Shown here in pieces: positions 8,372 through 16,215 of a DNA stretch of 64,000 nt. The notes below the pieces were generated by a model. That model was given only the letters and a program-made list of their open reading frames with translations, made no database searches and was not told the DNA's origin. The first letter of the stretch is position 1; the number at the start of each line of letters is the position of its first letter. The DNA lies in NCBI RefSeq assembly GCF_019924045.1, contig NZ_JAHXBN010000018.1, positions 486,506-550,505 of the forward strand. Direction: 5' to 3'. This DNA comes from Dyadobacter fermentans (GTDB taxonomy: Bacteria > Bacteroidota > Bacteroidia > Cytophagales > Spirosomataceae). Both the position numbers and the translations under genes were made by a program.

Positions 8372-9853
8372 ATGAAACGGTTCCTGACCGTCCTTTTCTT
8401 TGTTTTGACGCTGCATTGCTCGTTTGGGCAAGAGCTGAGCCCGTATTACAAGATCAAGGCGGCCGACCGGGTGAAGCAGGTGCTGAAAGATTTCGAATCG
8501 GCATTCGGGTTGCTGACAAACCCCTATATTGTTGATTCCGAGGAGCGTGACGAAGCTACGTATCGCATGCGCGCAAGCCTGCGCGACGATGCCCGTTTCG
8601 AAAATGATCTCGTTCCCGATCATAAAGGCACCAAAACCATCGATTTCAACGAGTACCAGCGGATCGCATTCATCAGCTACAAAAAGAGCGGGCTCACCTA
8701 CCATGCCGACTGGGAAGAGGCTGAGTTCAAAGCCATTCCGGAAGGTTACCTGGTGTTGTTTTACGGTTCCAAATCCCTTTTTGGCAATTACCAGGGCATA
8801 AAACGGCTGCAACTTGAAAACGTGCCCTGCCGTGCCGGGGTGTTTATCAAAGTCACCGAAAATCAGGTTACCGAAGCCCGGATCGGTTTCATGGACACCG
8901 ATTGGCAGGATAAAGGCAAAGGTACCATTTCGCTCATCGACCAGCGTAACCCACTTGAATTCATCACACTGCCGGAAGTCGTCGACAAACTATCTGGCCA
9001 GGTAGCACGCGCCATTCCCAAAAGCGGGATCACCAGACTGGCCATCGAGGAGATTACCTACCAGGGACTGGGAGTTTCCAATGATTTTTCCAAACAGCTA
9101 ACGGGCACATTGAAATCGGCCCTGAGTCGTAGCAACAGCGACATTCAGATCGGCCTGAGCACAACGCGGAGCCTGGATGCATTGCTGAAACTGAAAGGCG
9201 GCTACCAGAAGGCCGGCAACTTCCTAAAAATTGGGGTGCAACTGTTCGACGGGCGCGATCAGCCGGTGGGCAGCGAGATACTGGCCGAAATCCTGCTGCT
9301 CAACATTCCGAATGCAGAAATCGAACCGGCCGAACATCTCGTACGCGAGGCGCAGCGCATGCGGGAGATTATCGATCAAAAAACAAACAATGGGGAAATA
9401 AAAGCGACCGAAGCCACCGAACTTGTACTCGAAGTGAGTACCGACAAAGGTTACGGGCCGCAATCCTACCGCGAGGGAGATATTATGCGTTTGAAGGTAA
9501 GGGCCAACAAGCCCTGCACGGTACGGATGATTTACCGGGACGCTGCCAAAAATATCGTGCGACTCCGCAATGACGATTTCAGAATTGCTGCCGACGCCGT
9601 GGACAAATGGATTGAAATACCTGAAAAATTTGAATGCGCGGCGCCTTTCGGATTGGAAATGCTGCTCGCTTATGCCACCGAGGGAAATTTCAAACCGATT
9701 GAAAAAACACAGGAGCAAAATGGCTTTACATTTATCCTCGACGATTTAAAAAGCATTGTGGATATGACCGCTTCCGGTAATGAAAAAGAGATTGCGAAAT
9801 GTACGATTCCGATCACTACACAGGCGAAAAGGAAGGTGTTTGGAGTGAATTGA
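8372..9853 (+). CDS. Exported DUF4384-domain protein
   Basis: 493 residues, signal peptide about 1-20 (ending SFGQE). Residues 25-140 are a helix plus beta region (VKQVLKDFESAF ... ) resembling the small exported proteins at the start of the operon. The middle (about 190-330) is alpha/beta and resembles domains that assemble lipoprotein-like oligomers, but without a diagnostic motif. Residues about 350-460 are a DUF4384 domain (YREGDIMRLKVRANKPCTV RMIYRD). DUF4384 is known mainly from proteins encoded beside caspases. It follows the second caspase by 20 bases and precedes the sigma factor by 25. Confidence 0.8.
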   Translation: MKRFLTVLFFVLTLHCSFGQELSPYYKIKAADRVKQVLKDFESAFGLLTNPYIVDSEERDEATYRMRASLRDDARFENDLVPDHKGTKTIDFNEYQRIAFISYKKSGLTYHADWEEAEFKAIPEGYLVLFYGSKSLFGNYQGIKRLQLENVPCRAGVFIKVTENQVTEARIGFMDTDWQDKGKGTISLIDQRNPLEFITLPEVVDKLSGQVARAIPKSGITRLAIEEITYQGLGVSNDFSKQLTGTLKSALSRSNSDIQIGLSTTRSLDALLKLKGGYQKAGNFLKIGVQLFDGRDQPVGSEILAEILLLNIPNAEIEPAEHLVREAQRMREIIDQKTNNGEIKATEATELVLEVSTDKGYGPQSYREGDIMRLKVRANKPCTVRMIYRDAAKNIVRLRNDDFRIAADAVDKWIEIPEKFECAAPFGLEMLLAYATEGNFKPIEKTQEQNGFTFILDDLKSIVDMTASGNEKEIAKCTIPITTQAKRKVFGVN

Positions 9854-9878
9854 AATAAATAAGTTAATATCGATTTGA

Positions 9879-10544
9879 ATGACGGATTCTTGCAAACGCT
9901 ATCGTGATTCTGAATTAGTATTTTACGAAGAACTGCTTCATGAAAAACACGAAGCATTTTCTTGTTTATACCTGCAAACGTATCAGCAATGTATTCCCTA
10001 TGTGCTCAAACGCGGCAGTAACCAGGAACAGGCGGAGGACCTTTTGCAGGAATGCCTGGCCATTTTCGTGAGTAAGGTACGCGACGGCAGCTACGTGCAT
10101 CAGGAAGGCACCCGGATCACCACCTATTTTCATCGGATTTATATTAATCAATGGAAAAAAAGCCTTGACCAGCTCACGCGACGCGCCGAGGTAAGGCTGG
10201 AAACGCGACTGGCGGCCGACGAAGATGACGAGGACGCTTACAAAGGCTCCTCTGGCGGATCATTCAGGATCGCGGGTATGGACGACGACGGCAATGCATT
10301 CAGCGCAGACCTGCCCGAAGCCATTTCCCAGGCCTATGACGAAGATGAACGCAGCTGGATATTCAAAAAACTCGACCGGGCGTTTCAACTGCTGGCGGAA
10401 GACTGCCGGAAAGTGCTGAAATGGTTTTACGTCGAGGACCGCTCATTACGCGACATTGCCGGCGAACTAGGCATGACCGAAGCCTCTGCCACTGTAAAGC
10501 GCTTCAAATGTGCCAAATATCTCAAAGAGAAATTTCATTTGTAA
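9879..10544 (+). CDS. ECF-type RNA polymerase sigma factor
   Basis: 221 residues. Region 2 lies at about 30-100 (EQAEDLLQECLAIFVSKV, then TRITTYFHRIYINQWKK) and region 4 at about 165-221 (CRKVLKWFYVEDRSLRDIAGELGMTEASATVKRFKCAKYLK), giving -10 and -35 recognition. A long acidic linker (about 110-160) separates them. It lies inside the caspase operon, 25 bases after the DUF4384 gene, with a putative membrane anti-sigma factor next. By analogy with other sigma/anti-sigma pairs it probably controls this operon in response to an envelope signal; that is inference. Confidence 0.88.
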   Translation: MTDSCKRYRDSELVFYEELLHEKHEAFSCLYLQTYQQCIPYVLKRGSNQEQAEDLLQECLAIFVSKVRDGSYVHQEGTRITTYFHRIYINQWKKSLDQLTRRAEVRLETRLAADEDDEDAYKGSSGGSFRIAGMDDDGNAFSADLPEAISQAYDEDERSWIFKKLDRAFQLLAEDCRKVLKWFYVEDRSLRDIAGELGMTEASATVKRFKCAKYLKEKFHL

Positions 10545-10610
10545 TGATAAGAATCGGCGGAAACGCGTATCAATCTAAAAAATACCACCAGCGAATCTCG
10601 ATTTGAGCAT

Positions 10611-11471
10611 ATGGAATTATCGGAAGAAATTTTTCATGAAATCCACCAGTACCTGAGCGGCCAGGGTACGCCGGAAGAGCGAACCTCGTTCGAAAGCCGG
10701 ATGAATACCGACGAAGAGCTGGCCCGCGAGGTGGCATCCCAGCGACGCATCCGAAATGGCTTGAAAGCGAACGAATACAAGGCACTCTTCAAGGACATCC
10801 ATGCGCGGCTGCAAAGCGAAGGTACATTACCAGAGCAACCACAAGCCGAAAACGACGATACCAAAATTCTGCCACTCGCCGCGGACAAGGCGAACGCGCG
10901 TTGGCTATACTTCGCCGCCGCGGCAAGCGTGCTGATTGCCATCGGGTTGGTTTGGTATTTCAATCTCGGCTCGCAAGATCCTCAGCTAGCTTCCGACACG
11001 CCGGTTGTGAAAGATACCGTCACACAAACACCGCCTGCGGAACGCCCCGATACCGCTCAACACAATGCGCCGGTGCAGCAGCCCGTCAAAAAGGCCCCGG
11101 CCGCTGTTAATACGAGCGAGTTCTTTGCCGCCTATTTCGATCCGAATACGATGCTCGAAAGTCCGTTTTCCGGGGACAAGCTGGGGGTAAGCCCTTCGGC
11201 GATAGCCCAATGGCGCTCGGATACCGCCCATGTGCAGCAGGGGATCCGCTATCTTGCCAAACGCGAGACCACGCTGGCTTTGGAAGCATTCGGCCTGGTG
11301 GAAGCAAGCCGGTACCGGCAGTTGAAACGCGTAGCCGATTGGTACAGAGCCCTCGCTTATTTGCAGCATAACGACCTGAAAAACTGCAAAGAACAACTAA
11401 AAAAGATCATCGCAGATCCAGAAAATACATATAGCAAACAGGCCCGGGAATTACTCGCCAAAATCCAATAA
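10611..11471 (+). CDS. Putative membrane-anchored anti-sigma factor with periplasmic helical repeats
   Basis: 286 residues. Residues 1-65 form the short helical cytoplasmic region typical of Bacteroidota anti-sigma proteins (EIHQYLSGQGTPEERTSFESR ... ), without the zinc-binding HxxxCxxC motif. A single transmembrane helix follows at about 97-117 (LYFAAAASVLIAIGLVWYF). A Pro/Thr-rich linker leads to a C-terminal helical domain with TPR-like repeats (about 190-286). The layout, cytoplasmic sigma binder plus periplasmic sensor, and its position right after the ECF sigma gene support the call. Confidence 0.7.
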   Translation: MELSEEIFHEIHQYLSGQGTPEERTSFESRMNTDEELAREVASQRRIRNGLKANEYKALFKDIHARLQSEGTLPEQPQAENDDTKILPLAADKANARWLYFAAAASVLIAIGLVWYFNLGSQDPQLASDTPVVKDTVTQTPPAERPDTAQHNAPVQQPVKKAPAAVNTSEFFAAYFDPNTMLESPFSGDKLGVSPSAIAQWRSDTAHVQQGIRYLAKRETTLALEAFGLVEASRYRQLKRVADWYRALAYLQHNDLKNCKEQLKKIIADPENTYSKQARELLAKIQ

Positions 11472-11504
11472 TCCATATCTCACCTCCCATCGATATTCCA
11501 ATCC

Positions 11505-13397
11505 ATGAAGCGATTATTAGTTTACATACTCCTTGCATCTGCCACTTTCGGTTGCCACATCGATATACCTCTGAAACCGGTAGCCAAGTTCAGGTTCACA
11601 CCCGAAAGTGGCTGTCAGGCGCCTTGTGAAGTCACATTTACGAGTGAGTCGGAGAATGCAGCTGCCTTGCAATGGGATTTCAACGACGGAAGTCCGTTGC
11701 AGACTGCATCCGGGAACGAAATAAAACACACATTTACATCGGGGAAAATCTATGAAGTTAGACTGATGGCCAAAGGCGTCGACGGCGGCACGAGCGGAGA
11801 AACCCGGTCGGTGAAGATCGATGCTCCGGCTGCGTCGGCACCGGAAGCAGATTTTAAATACACCATTACCAACGACAGCATCGCCCCCGCGGCGGTGACA
11901 TTCAATAACCAGTCGAAAAACGCCACAACTTATACATGGGACTTTGGCGACACCGGCTCAGCCAGCAACACCAGCACAGAACAGAATCCGAATCACACCT
12001 ACTCCAATGCCGGCAGCTACGTGGTTACGCTAACGGCTAAAAACGATCAAAATGTGACCGATACACAAAGCTATACGATCGTAATCAAAGCGTCAGTACC
12101 GAGCACCGATGCGGTTAGCATTTCGGGAGGAAGCAGCTTTACAACGGATATCTTCGTCGATGGCAGTGGCAACATCTATATCTGCGGTGAAGCCGCGGGC
12201 ACGATCCAGTTGGGTAATGGCAAATCGTATACATCACAATCCGGCTCTAAGGACTTCTTTGTAGCCAAATACAACAGTGCCATGCAATGTCAATGGGTAG
12301 CCGGAGGAGGAAGTACAACAGAAGACCACGCCAACGGCCTCGCGGTAGATGCCAACGGTAATGTGTTCGTAACAGGCTTCCTGGCAGGCGCGCTCGTGGG
12401 GGAAAGCACAGCCCCGAAAGGCGGTCTTGATGGCTTTGTCGCCAAATTCAACGGCTCTACGGGCGTCCGTCAGTGGATCAAAACATTCGGCGGATCCGAC
12501 AAGGACCAGGGACGTTCCATCGCTTATTTCAATAGCAAAATATACCTGGCAGGCCATGTCACCGGCAACATTGATTTCGGCGGAGCTACCTCATCCGCAA
12601 ACGGTACTGATGGCTTCCTCGTGTCCGTGGATCCATCCACCGGAGCATTCGCACAGCCGACAATATTCGGAGGCAGCAACGAACAGCAGGCTGAGGATAT
12701 AACTGTCGATTCGGATGGCAATATCTACCTGGCAGGCACATTCTCGGGGTCCATAACATTGAAGGGCATTGCACAGCCTATTTCTGCGGCGGGAGAGGTC
12801 GATGTATTCGTTGCCAAATGGGCCACAGGCTCCGACCAATTCCAGTGGGCCAAGCGGGCGGGCTCCGGTGCCGACGAATTTGCTTACGACATCGTGGTCG
12901 ATGCTTCAAAAAATGTGTACGTGACTGGCATGCACAGTGGAAATGTTGCCGAACTGAGCTTGCCAGCCTCTGCATTAAAAAATGTGTACCTGGGCAAATG
13001 GAATGCCAATGGAGAAGTACAAAAAGCAAAAAATGGTTTCAATGAATTGAAGGATGATTTCCACGGCGGCATAGCGCTAAATACCAACGGCAATATCCTG
13101 ATCGCCGGCTCATTTGAAGACAAGGCTCGCTTCCCGATGACAACAGGCCAGGAGAAAAATGGTGTAGGAAATATTGACATTCTGATCACGGAGGTAGATC
13201 CAACAGAACTTAATGCGACGGGCCAATTCACCGTATCCGACGGCGGCGCCGGAAACGACCGCGTGAACAGAATTTGCATCGCGTCGGGGTACGTGTACGC
13301 GACAGGCTGGTTCAGGGGTACTGCCACATTCAATAATGTCCAGCTAAATGGGGTCAGCACGGTGGACAACACTTTCATCGCCCGCTACAAACTGTAA
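11505..13397 (+). CDS. PKD-domain lipoprotein with SBBP-type beta-propeller repeats
   Basis: 630 residues. The signal peptide ends in a lipobox (SATFGC, Cys17), so it is a lipoprotein, probably surface or outer-membrane bound. Two PKD domains occupy about 25-105 (LQWDFNDGSPLQ) and 112-195 (YTWDFGDTGSASN). The remainder (about 200-630) is a propeller built from repeats of the form GNIYICGEAAG, GNVFVTGFLAG, KIYLAGHVTG, GNIYLAGTFSG, KNVYVTGMHSG. PKD domains bind other proteins or polysaccharide. It is the last gene of the operon, followed 24 bases later by a strong terminator, and could be the surface target or receptor of the proteolytic system. Confidence 0.85.
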   Translation: MKRLLVYILLASATFGCHIDIPLKPVAKFRFTPESGCQAPCEVTFTSESENAAALQWDFNDGSPLQTASGNEIKHTFTSGKIYEVRLMAKGVDGGTSGETRSVKIDAPAASAPEADFKYTITNDSIAPAAVTFNNQSKNATTYTWDFGDTGSASNTSTEQNPNHTYSNAGSYVVTLTAKNDQNVTDTQSYTIVIKASVPSTDAVSISGGSSFTTDIFVDGSGNIYICGEAAGTIQLGNGKSYTSQSGSKDFFVAKYNSAMQCQWVAGGGSTTEDHANGLAVDANGNVFVTGFLAGALVGESTAPKGGLDGFVAKFNGSTGVRQWIKTFGGSDKDQGRSIAYFNSKIYLAGHVTGNIDFGGATSSANGTDGFLVSVDPSTGAFAQPTIFGGSNEQQAEDITVDSDGNIYLAGTFSGSITLKGIAQPISAAGEVDVFVAKWATGSDQFQWAKRAGSGADEFAYDIVVDASKNVYVTGMHSGNVAELSLPASALKNVYLGKWNANGEVQKAKNGFNELKDDFHGGIALNTNGNILIAGSFEDKARFPMTTGQEKNGVGNIDILITEVDPTELNATGQFTVSDGGAGNDRVNRICIASGYVYATGWFRGTATFNNVQLNGVSTVDNTFIARYKL

Positions 13398-13420
13398 ATC
13401 CCATTTTTTTGAAACACTAA

Positions 13421-13455
13421 AAAAGAGCAGACGAAACGCCTGCTCTTTTGTTTTT
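13421..13455 (+). terminator. Intrinsic terminator ending the caspase/papain operon
   Basis: AAAAGAGCAG (13421-13430) pairs perfectly with CTGCTCTTTT (13440-13449) across a 9-base loop, and is followed by GTTTTT. It is placed just after the PKD lipoprotein stop codon. It is the only strong intrinsic terminator I see between 1410 and 13500, consistent with one long transcript. Confidence 0.85.
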
Positions 13456-13594
13456 GGATGTGAAGCCGTTGCTTACACTTGACAATGCATAGACGATCGG
13501 CTTGTGTTTTTGTTACAATCCGGTTTAATTCAAATTGCATTGTCCCCGTCACGACGATACGGTCGTCATAGGGGAAATCAAACCAATATCCATC

Positions 13595-13930
13595 ATGAAA
13601 GAATTTGCGTTAATCTTCCGGCTCGACAATCAGACCGACTTCCGCCCCACGCCCGAGCAAATACAGGAGCGCATGAACTGGCTCGCAGGCATTGCCGCGC
13701 AGAACAAACTCGCCGACAAGGGCAACACCCTGTCGAATGAAAGCGCCAAAACGGTGTATGCCGATAATGTGGTTACCGACGGCCCCTTTACCGAAATCAA
13801 GGAATTCGTAAGCGGCTATGTGATCGTCAGAACCGAGACGATCGACGAGGCCGTGGAGCTGGCAAAGGCCAACCCGATCTTCAAAATCGGCGGAAACATC
13901 GAGGTAAGGGAAATCGTACAGCGTAAATAG
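13595..13930 (+). CDS. YCII/DGPF-domain protein, partner of the ECF42 sigma factor
   Basis: 111 residues from the ATG at 13595; the open frame extends further upstream but the family begins with MKEFALIFR. The TDGPFTEIKEFVSGY segment contains the D-G-P-F signature. Proteins of this family are conserved neighbours of ECF42 sigma factors, and here the sigma gene follows after 9 bases. The biochemical role of DGPF proteins is not established; the fold is a ferredoxin-like dimer. Confidence 0.9.
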   Translation: MKEFALIFRLDNQTDFRPTPEQIQERMNWLAGIAAQNKLADKGNTLSNESAKTVYADNVVTDGPFTEIKEFVSGYVIVRTETIDEAVELAKANPIFKIGGNIEVREIVQRK

Positions 13931-13939
13931 CTTTCGCTT

Positions 13940-15178
13940 ATGGCTGAAAACCCCGAAATATTGCCCGGCCTTTTCAGAGGAGAGTACACCAAAATGACGG
14001 CGGTGCTATGCCGTCATTTTGGATTAAAACACATTGAAATCGCGGAAGATATAGTAAGCGAAACTTTCCTGAAAGCCAGCGAAACCTGGCCCCTGCAAGG
14101 CACCCCGGAAAACCCGACCGCCTGGCTGTACACAGTTGCCAAAAACAAAACAAAGGATTATCTCAAACACACCCGGATTTTCGAAACACAGGTATCCCCC
14201 GCCCTGCTGCGTAGCCCCGGCCAGTCGGAACCCACATTCGACTTTACGGCCGAAACGATTGCGGATAGTCAGCTTGCCATGATATTCGCGGTCTGCAACC
14301 CCGCCAATTCCCCTGAAAGCCAGATCAGCCTCGCATTGCAGATCCTCTGCGGTTTCAGCATTGCCGAAATCGCCGACGCATTTCTTTCCAAACCCGAGAC
14401 CATCAAGAAACGGCTCCTGCGGGCACGCGCCAACCTGCGGAACGACCAGTTCCAGACAGGCCCGCTACTGCCTGCCGAAGTGCAGGCTCGCCTCGATGTG
14501 GTGCTGCGTACCCTGTACCTGCTGTTCAACGAAGGTTATTTTTCCAAATCGGGCAATGTTCTCATACGCAGGGACCTGTGCGCGGAGGCTATGCGCCTTA
14601 CGCACATGCTAGCCGAAAACCCGCTCACCAACTCGCGCCAGGTGGAGGCCCTGCTCGCGCTGATGTGTTACCAGAGTTCCAGGTTCGAAGCGCGGCTGAA
14701 CGATCATGGCCTTACGGTCCTTTTCGAGGCGCAAGACCAACGCGTGTGGGACAGGGAGCTGATCGACCGCGGCCATTACTACCTCGTCAATGCCTGCTCC
14801 GGCACTGCGGTTTCCAAATACCACATCGAGGCCGGTATTGCTTACTGGCACACTACGCCGCCGGACACACCGAAATGGGAACATATCCTGCATTTGTACA
14901 ACCAGCTGATCATCATCGAATACTCGGCCACGACGGCGCTCAACCGGACGTTCGCATGGGCCAAAGTACATGGCCATGAGGCCGGGCTGACGGAGGCGCA
15001 AAAGCTCGGGCTGGAAAACAACACCTATTACCATTCGCTGCTCGGCTATCTCTACGCCCCCATTTCCACGAAACAAGCCGCTGAACATTACCGCCGGGCG
15101 ATAGACCTCTCCAAGTCACCCGCCGAAATACGGACGCTCGAATCCGAGTACGCGCGGCTGACGGGCGTTACGCCGTGA
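13940..15178 (+). CDS. ECF42-group RNA polymerase sigma factor with C-terminal TPR-like domain
   Basis: 412 residues. Sigma region 2 is at about 15-80 (EIAEDIVSETFLKASETWP), and region 4 at about 110-165 (GFSIAEIADAFLSKPETIKKRLLRARANLR). A long helical C-terminal extension (about 180-410) with the LNEGYF and ALNRTFAWAKVHG segments is characteristic of ECF42. Members use this extension in place of a separate anti-sigma factor. It is coupled to the DGPF gene upstream. The 3' end overlaps the convergent hydrolase by 11 bases. Confidence 0.92.
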   Translation: MAENPEILPGLFRGEYTKMTAVLCRHFGLKHIEIAEDIVSETFLKASETWPLQGTPENPTAWLYTVAKNKTKDYLKHTRIFETQVSPALLRSPGQSEPTFDFTAETIADSQLAMIFAVCNPANSPESQISLALQILCGFSIAEIADAFLSKPETIKKRLLRARANLRNDQFQTGPLLPAEVQARLDVVLRTLYLLFNEGYFSKSGNVLIRRDLCAEAMRLTHMLAENPLTNSRQVEALLALMCYQSSRFEARLNDHGLTVLFEAQDQRVWDRELIDRGHYYLVNACSGTAVSKYHIEAGIAYWHTTPPDTPKWEHILHLYNQLIIIEYSATTALNRTFAWAKVHGHEAGLTEAQKLGLENNTYYHSLLGYLYAPISTKQAAEHYRRAIDLSKSPAEIRTLESEYARLTGVTP

Positions 15179-15977
15179 TTTTGGCTTCCAGCACTCCGTC
15201 GATCACCTCGTCCAATGCCTCATTCAACGCTTTCGGCGATTCGAGCATCGGGTAATGGCAGGTACCGGCTATTTCGATCAATGCATAGCCATTCACCGCA
15301 TTCTTTTCCAAAGCCTCCACATTGGTTGGCATGTAGCTGACGTTGATCAGGTTCATTTTGGGTTTCAGCAATGGCAAAACCGCCCGTTCGATCCGGTCCA
15401 TTACAAAAAATTGCGGCAAAGTTTGCTGGCCCATCGGCTCATAGGAATCTCGGAACGCGCTCACAACTTTATCGGTGATCCATAGCGGCGTTTCAGGAGT
15501 GACAAGCACCATTCTCGCATACTGCTCGTTGGTGTCGGCATAGGCAGTTTTGGAGCTTTCAATGATCGCCTCCACCTGGCTATCGTACTCCGCGGGAAGC
15601 GGCGTGCCGAGGTTTTTAAAATTATCGACGGCGATAAAACCGATAATCGGGCCCGGGTAAGCGGCCGCAGCCATCAGGCTCAGGTTCGCGCCGAGGGAAT
15701 GCCCAACCAGGATCACGTCTTCGAGGTTCAGTGCTTTGATAAGGTTGACCACGTCGTCGGCCATGCTTTGAAGCGTCCATGCATCCCGGTTCGTTCCCGA
15801 CCCGCCATGACCGGCCAGGTCCATCGTCACCACCCGGTATTTCTCTTTGAAAAAAGAAACCTGCTCTTTCCAATAGCGCTGGTCGATGAACGAGCCGTGG
15901 ACGAAAAGCAGCGTCGCGGGGCCGCTGCCGCACAGGTTGAAACTAATTGGGGTCCCATTGCTGATGATCGTGTTCAT
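15168..15977 (-). CDS. Alpha/beta-fold hydrolase
   Basis: 269 residues, cytoplasmic. The fold shows the HGSF oxyanion strand near residue 26, the nucleophile elbow VGHSLGANL (Ser about 97) and the C-terminal His in GTCHYP. The acid residue is probably in the LVTPETP or nearby loop. Substrate not predictable. Convergent with ECF42 and overlapping its 3' end by 11 bases. The start at 15977 is preceded at once by an inverted repeat that may be its operator. Confidence 0.85.
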   Translation of the reverse strand: MNTIISNGTPISFNLCGSGPATLLFVHGSFIDQRYWKEQVSFFKEKYRVVTMDLAGHGGSGTNRDAWTLQSMADDVVNLIKALNLEDVILVGHSLGANLSLMAAAAYPGPIIGFIAVDNFKNLGTPLPAEYDSQVEAIIESSKTAYADTNEQYARMVLVTPETPLWITDKVVSAFRDSYEPMGQQTLPQFFVMDRIERAVLPLLKPKMNLINVSYMPTNVEALEKNAVNGYALIEIAGTCHYPMLESPKALNEALDEVIDGVLEAKITA

Positions 15978-15987
15978 AGGGTTGTTG

Positions 15988-16015
15988 TTTGAAGTGAATA
16001 TTAATTTACTTCAAA
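15988..16015. promoter_or_regulatory. Inverted repeat in the hydrolase promoter
   Basis: TTTGAAGT and ACTTCAAA form a perfect 8-bp inverted repeat with a 12-base AT-rich centre, 11 bases upstream of the hydrolase start codon. The geometry suits a dimeric helix-turn-helix repressor. No regulator gene is adjacent. Confidence 0.5.
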
Positions 16016-16215
16016 TAAACCGGGTCTGAATGACAACCTATTGTCAGTAATGGTTCAGAAAATTTGATTGTGTTGCGGTTGATCGTCAGAATTGGTGTTG
16101 CATGCCTACGGCATTTACAAAACAGTCGGAAAATATGCCTTGCTACCAAGGTTACATCGCTGACGCGATTGGGCATCAACAAATCCCGTAGGGATGCAAA
16201 AACAATCACAACACG

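Noticed and set aside
1410..13455. CRISPR-linked caspase (craspase) or cytoplasmic defence system
   Set aside because: No CRISPR, Cas7-11 or TPR-CHAT proteins are present, and the proteases carry signal peptides.
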